Source: Rhodoferax sp. AJA081-3 (GTDB taxonomy: Bacteria > Pseudomonadota > Gammaproteobacteria > Burkholderiales > Burkholderiaceae_C). From it: a stretch of 64,000 bases of DNA. The translations under genes and the position numbers were made by a program. Positions 24,839 to 33,667 of the stretch are shown here, piece by piece; position 1 is the stretch's first letter; every line of letters begins with the position of its first letter. The notes below the pieces were generated by a model. It was not told the origin of the DNA and searched no databases. It was given only the letters and a program-made list of their open reading frames with translations. Location: assembly GCF_017798165.1 (NCBI RefSeq), contig NZ_CP059068.1, positions 434,001 through 498,000 on the forward strand. Reading direction: 5' to 3'.

Positions 24839-25858
24839 TGCTTCGAACGGGTAACGCACACCCAGCTGGGCACGCATGGTATCCATCCAACCCAGCGTAG
24901 CCAATGTCTCGGCGTGGGGCATGTGCGGGCTCTCCACCAGACCGGCGCGGATGCAGCGCATGGCTTCGACGATCTCGCCCTCGAAGCCATTGATGGCAAA
25001 CGGGGTTTGCACTGTGCGGGGCGGCTCGCTGCGCGTCTGCAACACCACTTCGGTGGCCTGCCAGAAGTTCAGCGGTGCGCTGATCCAGCCATGTTCACCC
25101 GTGATGCGTAGCGCGTTGTCCGACTGGCTGTCAAAACCACACACCAGCTGTGACACCACGTCGCCTTCAAACACCAGGCTGGCTGCCAGCCGCTGGTCCA
25201 CCCCGGTGGGCGCCAGCACACCATGCACCTGCAGGTCGCGCAGGGCAGGGCATGTGCCCAGCGCAGTCTGCATCACCCAGCGGGTCATGCTCAGGTTGTA
25301 GACGCCAATGTCCAGCAGGGCGCCACCGGCCAGTTCGGGTGCGTACAGCCGGCTGTCCAGACCCTCGGTGGCCGCAAAACAAAAGCTGGACTGGATAGAC
25401 CTTACCCGGCCGATGGCACCGCCGCGCAACCACTGCGCGATCTGCGCATAGGCCGGCAAAAACCGGGTCCACAGCGCCTCCATCAGAAAAACATGGTTGC
25501 GCTGGGCCAATGCCACCAGGGTTTGGGCCTGTGCCACATTGGGCACCAGGGGTTTCTCACACAACACCGGTTTACCGGCGGCCAGGCAGCGCTGCACGGC
25601 GTCGTGGTGCAGGGCGTGGGGTGTGGCGATGTAGATGCCGTCAATGCTGGCGTCATGCAGCACACTGTCCCAGTCGGCCGTGGTGCGAATAGTGCCGTTG
25701 TCGGCTTCAGACCAGCGTGTGGCAAATGCCGCGGTGCGCTGTGCATCGCGGCCCAAGACACAGGCCAGGCGGGTATGGGGCAGGCCTTGCACAGCTTGTG
25801 CAAAGCGGTGGGCAATACGGCCCGGCCCTACCAGGGCCCAAGCAAATACGGGAGTCAT
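24836..25858 (-). CDS. Gfo/Idh/MocA-family NAD(P)-dependent oxidoreductase
   Basis: The 340-residue product from ATG 25858 has the Rossmann start FAWALVGPGRIAHRFAQAV, then DGIYIATPHALHHDAVQRCLAAGKPVLCEKPLVPN with the EKP signature lysine. The C-terminal substrate domain is marked by GGALLDIGVYNLSM. Members oxidise or reduce sugars, inositols or trans-dihydrodiols; the substrate here is open. The same frame stays open far upstream across the antisense strand of the adjacent kinase gene, but codon content there is not protein-like and the family N-terminus fits Met at 25858. It ends inside the chitinase terminator. Confidence 0.9.
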   Translation of the reverse strand: MTPVFAWALVGPGRIAHRFAQAVQGLPHTRLACVLGRDAQRTAAFATRWSEADNGTIRTTADWDSVLHDASIDGIYIATPHALHHDAVQRCLAAGKPVLCEKPLVPNVAQAQTLVALAQRNHVFLMEALWTRFLPAYAQIAQWLRGGAIGRVRSIQSSFCFAATEGLDSRLYAPELAGGALLDIGVYNLSMTRWVMQTALGTCPALRDLQVHGVLAPTGVDQRLAASLVFEGDVVSQLVCGFDSQSDNALRITGEHGWISAPLNFWQATEVVLQTRSEPPRTVQTPFAINGFEGEIVEAMRCIRAGLVESPHMPHAETLATLGWMDTMRAQLGVRYPFEA

Positions 25859-25969
25859 AGGGGATGCAGGGGGGCAAAGGCTCGTCGCGGTGTTCGGTGG
25901 GGCTTTCGTGGGGCAACAGACAGGCATTTTGTGCATTGCGTTGCCTGCCTGCTGCCTTATTATGTGTTG

Positions 25970-28750
25970 ATGAATAGCACGATACGGCGCATGGCACTGA
26001 CGATAGGCATTGCGCTGGGCTATTTCTTGTTGGGCAAATTGGGGTTGGCGTCGGCGTTGCCGCCCGGTTTTGTATCCGCTATCTGGCCTGCTGCTGGTTT
26101 CGCCTTTGCGGTGGTGGTGGTATGGGGCTTTCAGGCTACCTGGCTGGGCATTTTGCTGGGCTCGGTGGTGACCAATGCCACCGTGGGTGGCGGCTTTAAT
26201 CTCAATACCGTGGCCCTCTGTATCGCCGCCGGCACCACCTTGCAGGCGGTGGTGGGCGGCACGGCGCTGAAACGGCTCATGCCCAGCCTGGAATTGAACG
26301 ACCCCGGCAAGGTGGCGCGGTTTTCCGTATTGGGTGTTGGCTCTTGCCTGATCGCCGCGACGGTGGGCAACCTCACCCTGTGGGCCCATGGCTACATTTC
26401 GCCGGCCCAATTGCCGCAAAGTTTTCTCACCTGGTGGCTGGGGGATGCCTTTGGGGTGCAGATTTTTGCCCCCCTGACCCTGGTAGCTTTGGCACCCAGC
26501 ACAGTGTGGAAGCAGCGGCGCACCTCGGTGGGTTTGCCGCTGCTGCTGGCCTTTGCGCTGTCTGCTGTTCTCTACACCTTTGTACGCACATCGGACGAGC
26601 GCCAGTTGCAGCGCGACTTTGCGGCCATGGTGGCGCCCTTTGAGCACGAAATGCGTTCGCTGGAGGAAAACAGCGGCCGCGCCCTGCGCCAATTGGCGGC
26701 CAGTTACCAATTGCGTGGCGAAGTGCCGGGGGCCGAGTTGGAGCACCTGGTGGCGGACATTCGCAGCGCACTGCCCAAGCTCAAGACCATATCCTGGTTG
26801 CCCGTGCTGGACGCTGCAGAGCAGGAGGCCTATGCCAAGCAGGTCGGCAGCACTGCAATTCACAAAGCGGTCTACTGGCCCCCAGAATTCAAACCCAGTG
26901 CCGATGGCCTGGTTGCCCCCGTAGCCATGATTTATCCGCTCAAGGGCAGCGAAATGGTGCTGGGTATGGATATGTTGGGCGAGCCTAAACGTGCAGCCGC
27001 TGTACGGGCGGCGTTGGCCCGGGGCCAACTGACCGCCAGCACCCCCATACGCCTCAAGTCCGATCCACAGGGCCCGGGTGCCCTGCTGCTGATGGCCCCT
27101 GTGCAAAACACACGGGTACAGGGCGTGTTGTCCGGTGTTATCGACCTGCGCACCATAGACCAGGCCTTGCAGGCTATACCCGGTGTGGTCTGGGAGTTGC
27201 GCGCGGTTCAGGACCGGGCAGAAGAGGTGTTGTGGCGCAGCAGCACGGTCACCATGCCCGATTTTTCGGGCAACACCCACCTGGACCGGCTGGGCGTTTA
27301 CAGCCAGCAGCGCCTGGCGCTGGGTGGTAAAGAGTGGCACCTGCTGCTGCACCTCCCACATTCCAAACTGGTGGCCAGCGCTGGCACCGGCGCCACCCTG
27401 GTTTTGATGATGGCCCTGTTTGTTTGTGCCCTGGTTGCTTACTTCGCGCTGATACGCACCGGAGAGCGTGAGCGCATCACATCCGAAGTGCAGGAGAAAA
27501 CAGCCGCGCTGAATGCCGAAATCGCCGAGCGCAAAACCTACCAGGCCGCCCTGGAGCAATCCAAACGGCTGGCTGAGAGCGCCAACCTGGCCAAAAGCCA
27601 GTTTCTGGCCACCATGTCGCACGAAATCCGCACCCCCATGAATGGCATTCTGGGCATGGCCCAACTGCTGATGATGGACGATGTGGGCACAGAGCAACGC
27701 AAGGAATTTGTGCGCACCATACTGGGCTCGGGCAAGGCCCTGCTGGCCATACTGAACGACATACTCGACCTGTCCAAAATCGAAGCCGGCAAGATGGAGC
27801 TCAGCCACGGGCCCTTTGACGCCGCGGCCCTGGTGGGTGAGGTTGCAAACCTGTTCCGTGAAGCCGCCAAGGCCAAAGGGCTCACTTTGGTGACCAACGT
27901 GCAGCTTCCCGACCGTGCCCCCCGTTACATGGGTGACTCCATTCGGCTGCGGCAAATGCTGGCCAACTATGTGGGCAATGCCATCAAGTTTTCGGACGCG
28001 GGTGAAATTTTGATCGCACTGCGTGAACGCTTGCCCGATGGTGCAGACAGTTCGGGCGCCACCCTGTTGGAGTTTGCAGTCAGCGACCAGGGGGTTGGCA
28101 TCCCACAGGCCAAACAGGTAGAGCTGTTCCAGCCCTTTGTGCAGGCCGATGCGTCGGCCACCCGACGTTTTGGTGGCACTGGTTTGGGCCTGTCCATCGT
28201 GCGCCGATTGGCCGAGCAGATGCAGGGCGATGTGGGCGTGGAAAGCCAGCACGGCGTGGGCTCACGTTTCTGGTTCACCGTGAACTGCCCCCCCGCTGCA
28301 AGCGGCGTCGAACAACGGCGCGGTGAACGGCGGCAGGTGCCACCACCTGGGGCCGACGGGGCAACACGCAGCGGTTGGGTGCTGGTGGTGGACGACAACG
28401 CCATCAACCGCATGGTGGCGCAAAACATGCTCACGCGCCTGGGTTTGGCGGTGCGGTGTGTGGAGAACGGCCAGGAAGCGTTGGACATGCTCGCTGCCCA
28501 GACCAATGACCCGCCACGGCTGGTGCTGATGGATTGCCAGATGCCGGTCATGGATGGTTATGCCGCTACGCGCACCATCCGTGTGCTGGAGGCTGCAGCG
28601 GGGCGCCCACGCCAACGCATTGTGGCGCTCACGGCCGATGCATTTGCGGCCGACCGGGAGTTGTGTCTGGCCGCTGGCATGGACGATTTTCTGCCCAAGC
28701 CGATGGCGTTTGATGACTTGGTCCGCATAGTGGACGGACAAACGGAGTGA
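25970..28750 (+). CDS. MASE1-CHASE hybrid sensor histidine kinase with receiver domain
   Basis: The 926-residue membrane protein starts at ATG 25970 with an MASE1-type multi-helix region (GKLGLASALPPGFVSAIWPAAG, to about 190). Then comes a periplasmic CHASE-like domain (about 200-480, with LPKLKTISWLPVLDAAEQ), a coiled coil, HisKA with His551 ([13 protein letters not shown]), an HATPase (about 650-775; NAIKFS, GVGIP, GTGLGLSIV) and a receiver with Asp855 ([11 protein letters not shown]). No Hpt is present, so a partner phosphotransfer protein is needed. CHASE domains sense small diffusible ligands. The following binding-protein gene starts 5 bp after the stop. Confidence 0.93.
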   Translation: MNSTIRRMALTIGIALGYFLLGKLGLASALPPGFVSAIWPAAGFAFAVVVVWGFQATWLGILLGSVVTNATVGGGFNLNTVALCIAAGTTLQAVVGGTALKRLMPSLELNDPGKVARFSVLGVGSCLIAATVGNLTLWAHGYISPAQLPQSFLTWWLGDAFGVQIFAPLTLVALAPSTVWKQRRTSVGLPLLLAFALSAVLYTFVRTSDERQLQRDFAAMVAPFEHEMRSLEENSGRALRQLAASYQLRGEVPGAELEHLVADIRSALPKLKTISWLPVLDAAEQEAYAKQVGSTAIHKAVYWPPEFKPSADGLVAPVAMIYPLKGSEMVLGMDMLGEPKRAAAVRAALARGQLTASTPIRLKSDPQGPGALLLMAPVQNTRVQGVLSGVIDLRTIDQALQAIPGVVWELRAVQDRAEEVLWRSSTVTMPDFSGNTHLDRLGVYSQQRLALGGKEWHLLLHLPHSKLVASAGTGATLVLMMALFVCALVAYFALIRTGERERITSEVQEKTAALNAEIAERKTYQAALEQSKRLAESANLAKSQFLATMSHEIRTPMNGILGMAQLLMMDDVGTEQRKEFVRTILGSGKALLAILNDILDLSKIEAGKMELSHGPFDAAALVGEVANLFREAAKAKGLTLVTNVQLPDRAPRYMGDSIRLRQMLANYVGNAIKFSDAGEILIALRERLPDGADSSGATLLEFAVSDQGVGIPQAKQVELFQPFVQADASATRRFGGTGLGLSIVRRLAEQMQGDVGVESQHGVGSRFWFTVNCPPAASGVEQRRGERRQVPPPGADGATRSGWVLVVDDNAINRMVAQNMLTRLGLAVRCVENGQEALDMLAAQTNDPPRLVLMDCQMPVMDGYAATRTIRVLEAAAGRPRQRIVALTADAFAADRELCLAAGMDDFLPKPMAFDDLVRIVDGQTE

Positions 28751-28755
28751 ACCCT

Positions 28756-29748
28756 ATGACGCTGCGCCTTACGCTCATGCGCCCATCGGTTTGGGCACTG
28801 CTGCTGGTCTGCTGGGGCGCGGGCTTGTGGCTGCCCGCGGCAAATGCTGCCAGTATCACCATCGGGGTATCTGCCAGCCCGATGTCTATTCCTTTTTATG
28901 TAGCCGAGCGAAGAGGGTTTTTCCGCGACGAGGGGCTGGACGTGGTGCTGGTTGAATGCCCCACGGGCAGTGTGTGCCTCTCGCAGTTGCTGGAGTCCAA
29001 AGTGCGGCTGGCCACTGCCTCTGATCTGCCCATCATGTTCCGCAGTTTTGACTCGGTTCCCTTCAAGGTGCTCGCCACTTTTGCCGCCAGTCAAGATGTC
29101 AAACTCATAGTCCGGGCCAACGCGGGCATACGGTCCAGCAAAGACCTCAAGGGCCGACAGGTCGCCGTCGCCCGGGGGACTGCAGGACAGTATGTGCTGG
29201 ATCTGGCCCTGCTGGCCGCCGGCCTGGACCCGCGCGAGGTCTCCACGGTTGCCTTGGACACCAAACGTCTGGACATTGCAGCCGCCAATACGCAGACCGA
29301 GGCTTTTGCGCTGTTTCAGCCAGGGGCCAACCAAATGCTCAAGCTGCTGGGGCCAGAAGCCGTGGTATTGCCGATCCCCCGGCTGTATTCGTTCAGTTTT
29401 AACCTGGTAGCCCTGGCTGGACAAACGGCTGCATTGGACGAAGACCATGTGCGTGTGTTGCGTGCGCTGGCCCGTGCGGTGGATGCCGTCAGGGCCGAGC
29501 CCGATGTGGCCAAGTCCATGTTGCGCGAGCGGCTCAATATGGACGCTGCCGAAATTGCGTTGTTGTGGCCCGACTACCGCTTTGCGCTGGGTTTGAACCA
29601 ATCGCTGATCGCCACACTGGAGTCCACCGCGCGCTGGGCCATCCAGGAGCAACTGGTCAAAGCGACGGCTGTGCCCAATTACCTGGACTTTATCGACATT
29701 GGCCCCCTCAAGCGGGTGCGGCCATCTGCCGTCACGGTTGTGAAATAG
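28756..29748 (+). CDS. Periplasmic SsuA/NMT1-like substrate-binding protein, orphan of any transporter
   Basis: The 330-residue protein has a signal peptide (to about residue 29, PAANAAS) and the NMT1/SsuA pattern ITIGVSASPMSIPFYVAERRGFFRDEGLDVVLVE, followed by ATASDLPIMF and IRSSKDLKGRQVAVARGTAG. These proteins usually deliver sulfonates, nitrate or pyrimidine precursors to ABC permeases, but no permease or ATPase gene is nearby. It is sandwiched between two hybrid kinases with 5- and 9-bp gaps, so it probably acts as a ligand-sensing subunit. ATG 28756 has GGAG 8 bp upstream and is preferred over the GTG at 28747. Confidence 0.87.
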   Translation: MTLRLTLMRPSVWALLLVCWGAGLWLPAANAASITIGVSASPMSIPFYVAERRGFFRDEGLDVVLVECPTGSVCLSQLLESKVRLATASDLPIMFRSFDSVPFKVLATFAASQDVKLIVRANAGIRSSKDLKGRQVAVARGTAGQYVLDLALLAAGLDPREVSTVALDTKRLDIAAANTQTEAFALFQPGANQMLKLLGPEAVVLPIPRLYSFSFNLVALAGQTAALDEDHVRVLRALARAVDAVRAEPDVAKSMLRERLNMDAAEIALLWPDYRFALGLNQSLIATLESTARWAIQEQLVKATAVPNYLDFIDIGPLKRVRPSAVTVVK

Positions 29749-29757
29749 CGGCCCACC

Positions 29758-32109
29758 ATGCGTGTACGCAAACTTTTCAAGATCATCAGCCTGGTCAGCG
29801 TGGTCGCCACGTTGTCGGTGGGGTTGGTGGTGGTCAGTTTTTCGCAGCGCCGGGCAGAAGCTGTTGCCGAACTGGAGCGTGTGACGGCCATCTCCGATAA
29901 CGCCGTGTCGCTGCTGCTGGTGGCCAATGATGCGGTGCAAGAACACTCGGACCGCGCCGCCCGGCAATGGTCCGTGCGGTATGACGAGATGGCCCGTGCG
30001 CTAGACACCCAGGACCACCGTGCGGATGGTGACCCGTTGACCCCACTGCTTGCAGGACTACGCGAACGGCATGTTCGCGTGGGCGAGTTATTTACCGGCC
30101 TGCTGGAAAACAAGTCTGCCGCACTGTCCCCCCAACTACAGAGCCGCCGCAAATCCCTGATGGTCGGGCGTTTGCTGATCGAGGTGGAGGCCATGGTGGA
30201 AGAGATTCACCAGTGGGAAAACGTGGTCGCGGAGGAGCGTGTGCGCAGCGCCCGGGCCTTGTTGTGGGCGGGCTGGGCCTTGTTGGGCGTGTTTGCTTTG
30301 GCGTTACTGCTGGTGATGGTGGTCACGCTGCGGCGTTTGATTCGCCCGCTGACGGAGCTGGAAGCAGCCAGCCAGGCTGTGGCGCAGGGTGACTTTGGCC
30401 TGAAGCTGCCCAACGACCGCCGTGACGAGTTTGGCGACGTGTCACGCGCCTTCAACCAGATGACCAGTGCGCTGCAACTGCAGACCACCGCGTTGGCCCA
30501 GGCACGAGACGTTGCAGAGGCCGCCATGCACGCCAAATCCGATTTTCTGGCCACCATGAGCCATGAAATCCGCACCCCCATGAACGGCATTCTGGGCATG
30601 CTCAAGCTCTTGCAGCACACCGAGTTGTCCACCCGCCAGGCCGACTATGCGCGCAATGCCGAGGGGGCCACGCAGTCGCTGCTGGGCATCATCAACGCCA
30701 TACTGGACTTCTCCAAGGTAGACGCCGGCAAGCTGGAGCTGGACCGCGCCCGCTTTGCGTTGGCTGATGTGTTGCGGGACCTGTCGGTGATGTTGTTCGC
30801 CGCGGGCGACCGCAAGCCGGTGGCTGTGCGCTTCGACGTGGCACCCGACGTGCCCGCCTTTTTGGTGGGCGATGCGCTGCGCCTGCGCCAGGTATTGCTC
30901 AATTTGACCGGCAACGCCATCAAATTCACCGAGCGCGGTGATGTGGTGGTCAGCGTACGGGTGGTGGAGCGCCATGCAGAGCAGGCCGTGCTGGAGTTTG
31001 CCGTCAGCGACACCGGCATAGGCATACCCGCCGACAAGCTGGATTACATCTTTGAAGGTTTTAGCCAGGCCGAATCTTCCACCTCACGCCGCTTTGGCGG
31101 CACCGGGCTGGGGCTTGCCATCAGCAAACGCCTGGTGGAGCTGATGGGTGGTGCACTGCGGGTTGAGAGCCATGTGGGCAAGGGCAGCCGTTTCTACTTT
31201 CAGATCGGTCTGGCGCTGGCGCCAGACGAGCCCGTGCCAGCCACGCCACCACAGCAGGCGACACAAGCCCAGGCCGTGTTACCGGGCACAGAATCGCCCC
31301 CCGTGGCACAGCCTCCGCTAGACAACACACGGCTGGCTGGCCTGCGCCTGCTGGTGGTGGAAGACAACCCGCTCAACCAACAGGTGGCCCGCGAACTGCT
31401 TGAGCGCAGTGGTGCCCACATTGTGGTCGCCGGTGGTGGGTTGGCAGGGGTAGAGCAGGCTCTGGCTGCCACGCCGCCCTTTGATGCGGTGTTGATGGAT
31501 CTGCAAATGCCCGACATCGATGGGTTTGAGGCAACCCAACGCATACACGCCGAGCCGCGCCTGCGCCGCCTGCCCATCATCGCCATGACCGCGAACGCCA
31601 TGGAGTCTGACAAAGCTGACTGCCGCGCCGCCGGCATGTGTGACCATGTGGGCAAACCTATCGATCTGGAGCAGTTGATCGCCACCGTTTTGCGCCACGT
31701 GGCACAGGCCGCAGAGACCCCGGCGCAGGACTCCTTGGCCGCCGCCGCCATAGTCGATAGCGAAGGCGCGATTGACCGCCTGGGCGGCAGCCGCGAGTTT
31801 TACCAAACGGTGGTTACCGTGTTTCGCCAGGATGGCATCACACAGCGCGACGGGTTGCTGCAGGCGCTGGCCGAGCGCGACTATCCGGCTGCCTTGCGCA
31901 GTGCCCACACCCTGAAAGGACTGGCTGCAACCGTGGGGGCCAAACCCCTGGCTGCAGCCGCTGCGCATGCGGAGGCTTTGATCAAACCCATGGTGGGTGC
32001 CGCTGCCGAGCCGGCCGCCCTGGCGCTGCTGGATGACGCGCTGGCACAATTGGAAAAACAATTAACGTTGGCGCTGAAAACACTGGACCACTACGGTGAA
32101 GCAGCATAA
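29758..32109 (+). CDS. HAMP hybrid sensor kinase with receiver and Hpt domains
   Basis: The 783-residue phosphorelay protein has a membrane helix at about 8-28, a periplasmic helical segment of ~135 residues, a second helix at about 165-187, and HAMP ([21 protein letters not shown]). It continues with HisKA containing His269, an HATPase (about 375-490), a receiver with Asp581 ([11 protein letters not shown]) and an Hpt domain with His717 ([15 protein letters not shown]). It can run a complete His-Asp-His relay internally and then needs an external receiver. The GGDEF gene, which has one, starts 23 bp downstream. The binding protein just upstream is the likely periplasmic partner. Confidence 0.93.
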   Translation: MRVRKLFKIISLVSVVATLSVGLVVVSFSQRRAEAVAELERVTAISDNAVSLLLVANDAVQEHSDRAARQWSVRYDEMARALDTQDHRADGDPLTPLLAGLRERHVRVGELFTGLLENKSAALSPQLQSRRKSLMVGRLLIEVEAMVEEIHQWENVVAEERVRSARALLWAGWALLGVFALALLLVMVVTLRRLIRPLTELEAASQAVAQGDFGLKLPNDRRDEFGDVSRAFNQMTSALQLQTTALAQARDVAEAAMHAKSDFLATMSHEIRTPMNGILGMLKLLQHTELSTRQADYARNAEGATQSLLGIINAILDFSKVDAGKLELDRARFALADVLRDLSVMLFAAGDRKPVAVRFDVAPDVPAFLVGDALRLRQVLLNLTGNAIKFTERGDVVVSVRVVERHAEQAVLEFAVSDTGIGIPADKLDYIFEGFSQAESSTSRRFGGTGLGLAISKRLVELMGGALRVESHVGKGSRFYFQIGLALAPDEPVPATPPQQATQAQAVLPGTESPPVAQPPLDNTRLAGLRLLVVEDNPLNQQVARELLERSGAHIVVAGGGLAGVEQALAATPPFDAVLMDLQMPDIDGFEATQRIHAEPRLRRLPIIAMTANAMESDKADCRAAGMCDHVGKPIDLEQLIATVLRHVAQAAETPAQDSLAAAAIVDSEGAIDRLGGSREFYQTVVTVFRQDGITQRDGLLQALAERDYPAALRSAHTLKGLAATVGAKPLAAAAAHAEALIKPMVGAAAEPAALALLDDALAQLEKQLTLALKTLDHYGEAA

Positions 32110-32132
32110 AGACAAAAACAGAAGGACGCGGT

Positions 32133-33095
32133 ATGCCCCAGCATCAACCCAAACCCCCGTTGCCCACCCTGCTGGTGGTGGACGACCAACCGCTCAATGT
32201 CCAGATACTGGTCCACATCTTCAGCCCCGACCACGTGGTGCGCACCGCCACCAGCGGTGAGGAAGCCCTGGCTGCGTGTGCCGCAGAGCTGCCAGACCTG
32301 GTGCTGCTGGACGTCATGATGCCGGGCATGGATGGCCACGAGGTGTGCCGCCGCCTGAAAGCAGACCCCCGCACCCGCGACATACCGGTGATTTTTGTCA
32401 CCGTTCAAAACGACCCCCAGGAAGAGGCCACCGGCCTGCTGATGGGGGCGGTGGACTTTATCCCCCAGCCCGTGAATGCCGCCGTGGTGCGCGCCCGGGT
32501 ACAAACCCATTTGCGCCTGCGCCAGGCGCTGCACCAGGTGTGGGAGCTGGCCTTCCACGATGCACTCACCGGCTTGCCCAACCGCCGTCTGCTCAATGAC
32601 CGCCTGGGCCAGGCCATGGCGGTGAGCCAGCGCAGCATGTGTTTTGGTGCGCTCATCTTCCTGGACCTGGACAACTTCAAGCCGCTCAACGACGTGCATG
32701 GCCACGAGGTCGGTGATTTGTTGCTGGTCGAAGCCGCCCAGCGTCTCAAAGCCTGTGTGCGTGAAGTGGATACCGTGGCCCGTTTTGGCGGCGACGAGTT
32801 TGTGGTGCTGCTCACAGCCCTGGTGGCAGACCGGGCCGAGGCCGTTGACCGTGCCGGCCTGGTGGCCGAAAAAATCCGCAACGCCTTGGCCGAGCCTTAC
32901 CGTCTGAGCGTCTCACAGGGGGAGGGTGTTGCGCCACTGGCGCTGGAGCACCGCTGCACCGCCAGCCTGGGTGTGGCCCTGTTCCTGGGCAATGCGGCCT
33001 CGACCACGGACGTCATCAAATGGGCCGACCTGGCCATGTACGACGCCAAGGAGGCTGGGCGCGACATGGTCCACTTTTACGACCCCGCGCCCTGA
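32133..33095 (+). CDS. Response regulator with GGDEF output (diguanylate cyclase)
   Basis: The 320-residue protein couples a receiver (1-125, phospho-acceptor Asp60 in LLDVMMPGMDG) to a GGDEF domain (about 140-315). The active-site motif GGDEF is intact at 219-223. An RxxD inhibitory site (REVD, 210-213) lies five residues upstream, so product feedback inhibition is expected. It should make c-di-GMP from two GTP when phosphorylated. It follows the Hpt-bearing kinase gene closely and precedes a PilZ gene, which gives a sensor, synthase and effector in order. Confidence 0.95.
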   Translation: MPQHQPKPPLPTLLVVDDQPLNVQILVHIFSPDHVVRTATSGEEALAACAAELPDLVLLDVMMPGMDGHEVCRRLKADPRTRDIPVIFVTVQNDPQEEATGLLMGAVDFIPQPVNAAVVRARVQTHLRLRQALHQVWELAFHDALTGLPNRRLLNDRLGQAMAVSQRSMCFGALIFLDLDNFKPLNDVHGHEVGDLLLVEAAQRLKACVREVDTVARFGGDEFVVLLTALVADRAEAVDRAGLVAEKIRNALAEPYRLSVSQGEGVAPLALEHRCTASLGVALFLGNAASTTDVIKWADLAMYDAKEAGRDMVHFYDPAP

Positions 33096-33164
33096 CGCAG
33101 GAGCCCGCTTGCGCTTTGTGAATAAGCAACGTAGGCTCCCCCAACATTGACTCGAAAGTCCAGC

Positions 33165-33545
33165 ATGAAATCCGTTCCAGTCAAAGGCCTACGCCAGTAC
33201 GCCCGTATTCCATTTGCTGCGCAGGTGCAGCTGCACCTGAAGGGTCAAACCCTGACGGTGCATCTGCTGGACATTGCGCTCAGGGGTGCGCTGGTGCAAA
33301 CGGGAACGCTGCAACAACCACTCACACTGTACGAAAAATGCCGCCTGGAGCTGGCCCTGGCCGATGACGGGGAGGGTGTCACCATGTCCGGCTCCATCGT
33401 GCACCTGGACCGCCAGCACGTGGGCATTGCCTGTGAAAACATCGAGCTGACCAGCCTGACCCGCCTGCGCCGCCTGATCGAACTCAACACCGGCGACACC
33501 GAGCTGATGGACCGCGAACTCTCGCATCTGTTTGGTGTGGCCTGA
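33165..33545 (+). CDS. PilZ-domain c-di-GMP receptor
   Basis: The 126-residue single-domain protein has the c-di-GMP-binding RxxxR motif (RQYAR in GLRQYARIPF) followed after one strand pair by DIALRGALV, matching (D/N)x(S/A)xxG. ATG 33165 is preferred over the TTG at 33147 because it directly precedes the basic N-terminus. As a stand-alone PilZ protein next to a diguanylate cyclase it is the natural effector of this signalling set. Its protein target is unknown. Confidence 0.88.
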   Translation: MKSVPVKGLRQYARIPFAAQVQLHLKGQTLTVHLLDIALRGALVQTGTLQQPLTLYEKCRLELALADDGEGVTMSGSIVHLDRQHVGIACENIELTSLTRLRRLIELNTGDTELMDRELSHLFGVA

Positions 33546-33667
33546 AAGCCGGTTACATGTGCTAACACAGCACGGCGGGTTCCAAGCGCAGGCGGCGGCG
33601 ACCGCCCCTTGGGCTGTGGCACACTCCCGGCCTTGATTCTCTCCCCCTAGCGTCCGTCTTTTTCGCC

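Noticed and set aside
25859..28252. Very long open frame on the minus strand across the MASE1-CHASE kinase gene, continuous with the oxidoreductase
   Set aside because: It is the mirror of high-GC codon use in the plus-strand kinase gene. Its translation is rich in His, Gln and Gly without domains, while the plus strand shows a complete kinase.
28747..28755. GTG start for the SsuA-like gene overlapping the kinase stop
   Set aside because: The ATG at 28756 has GGAG at good spacing and gives a normal signal peptide.
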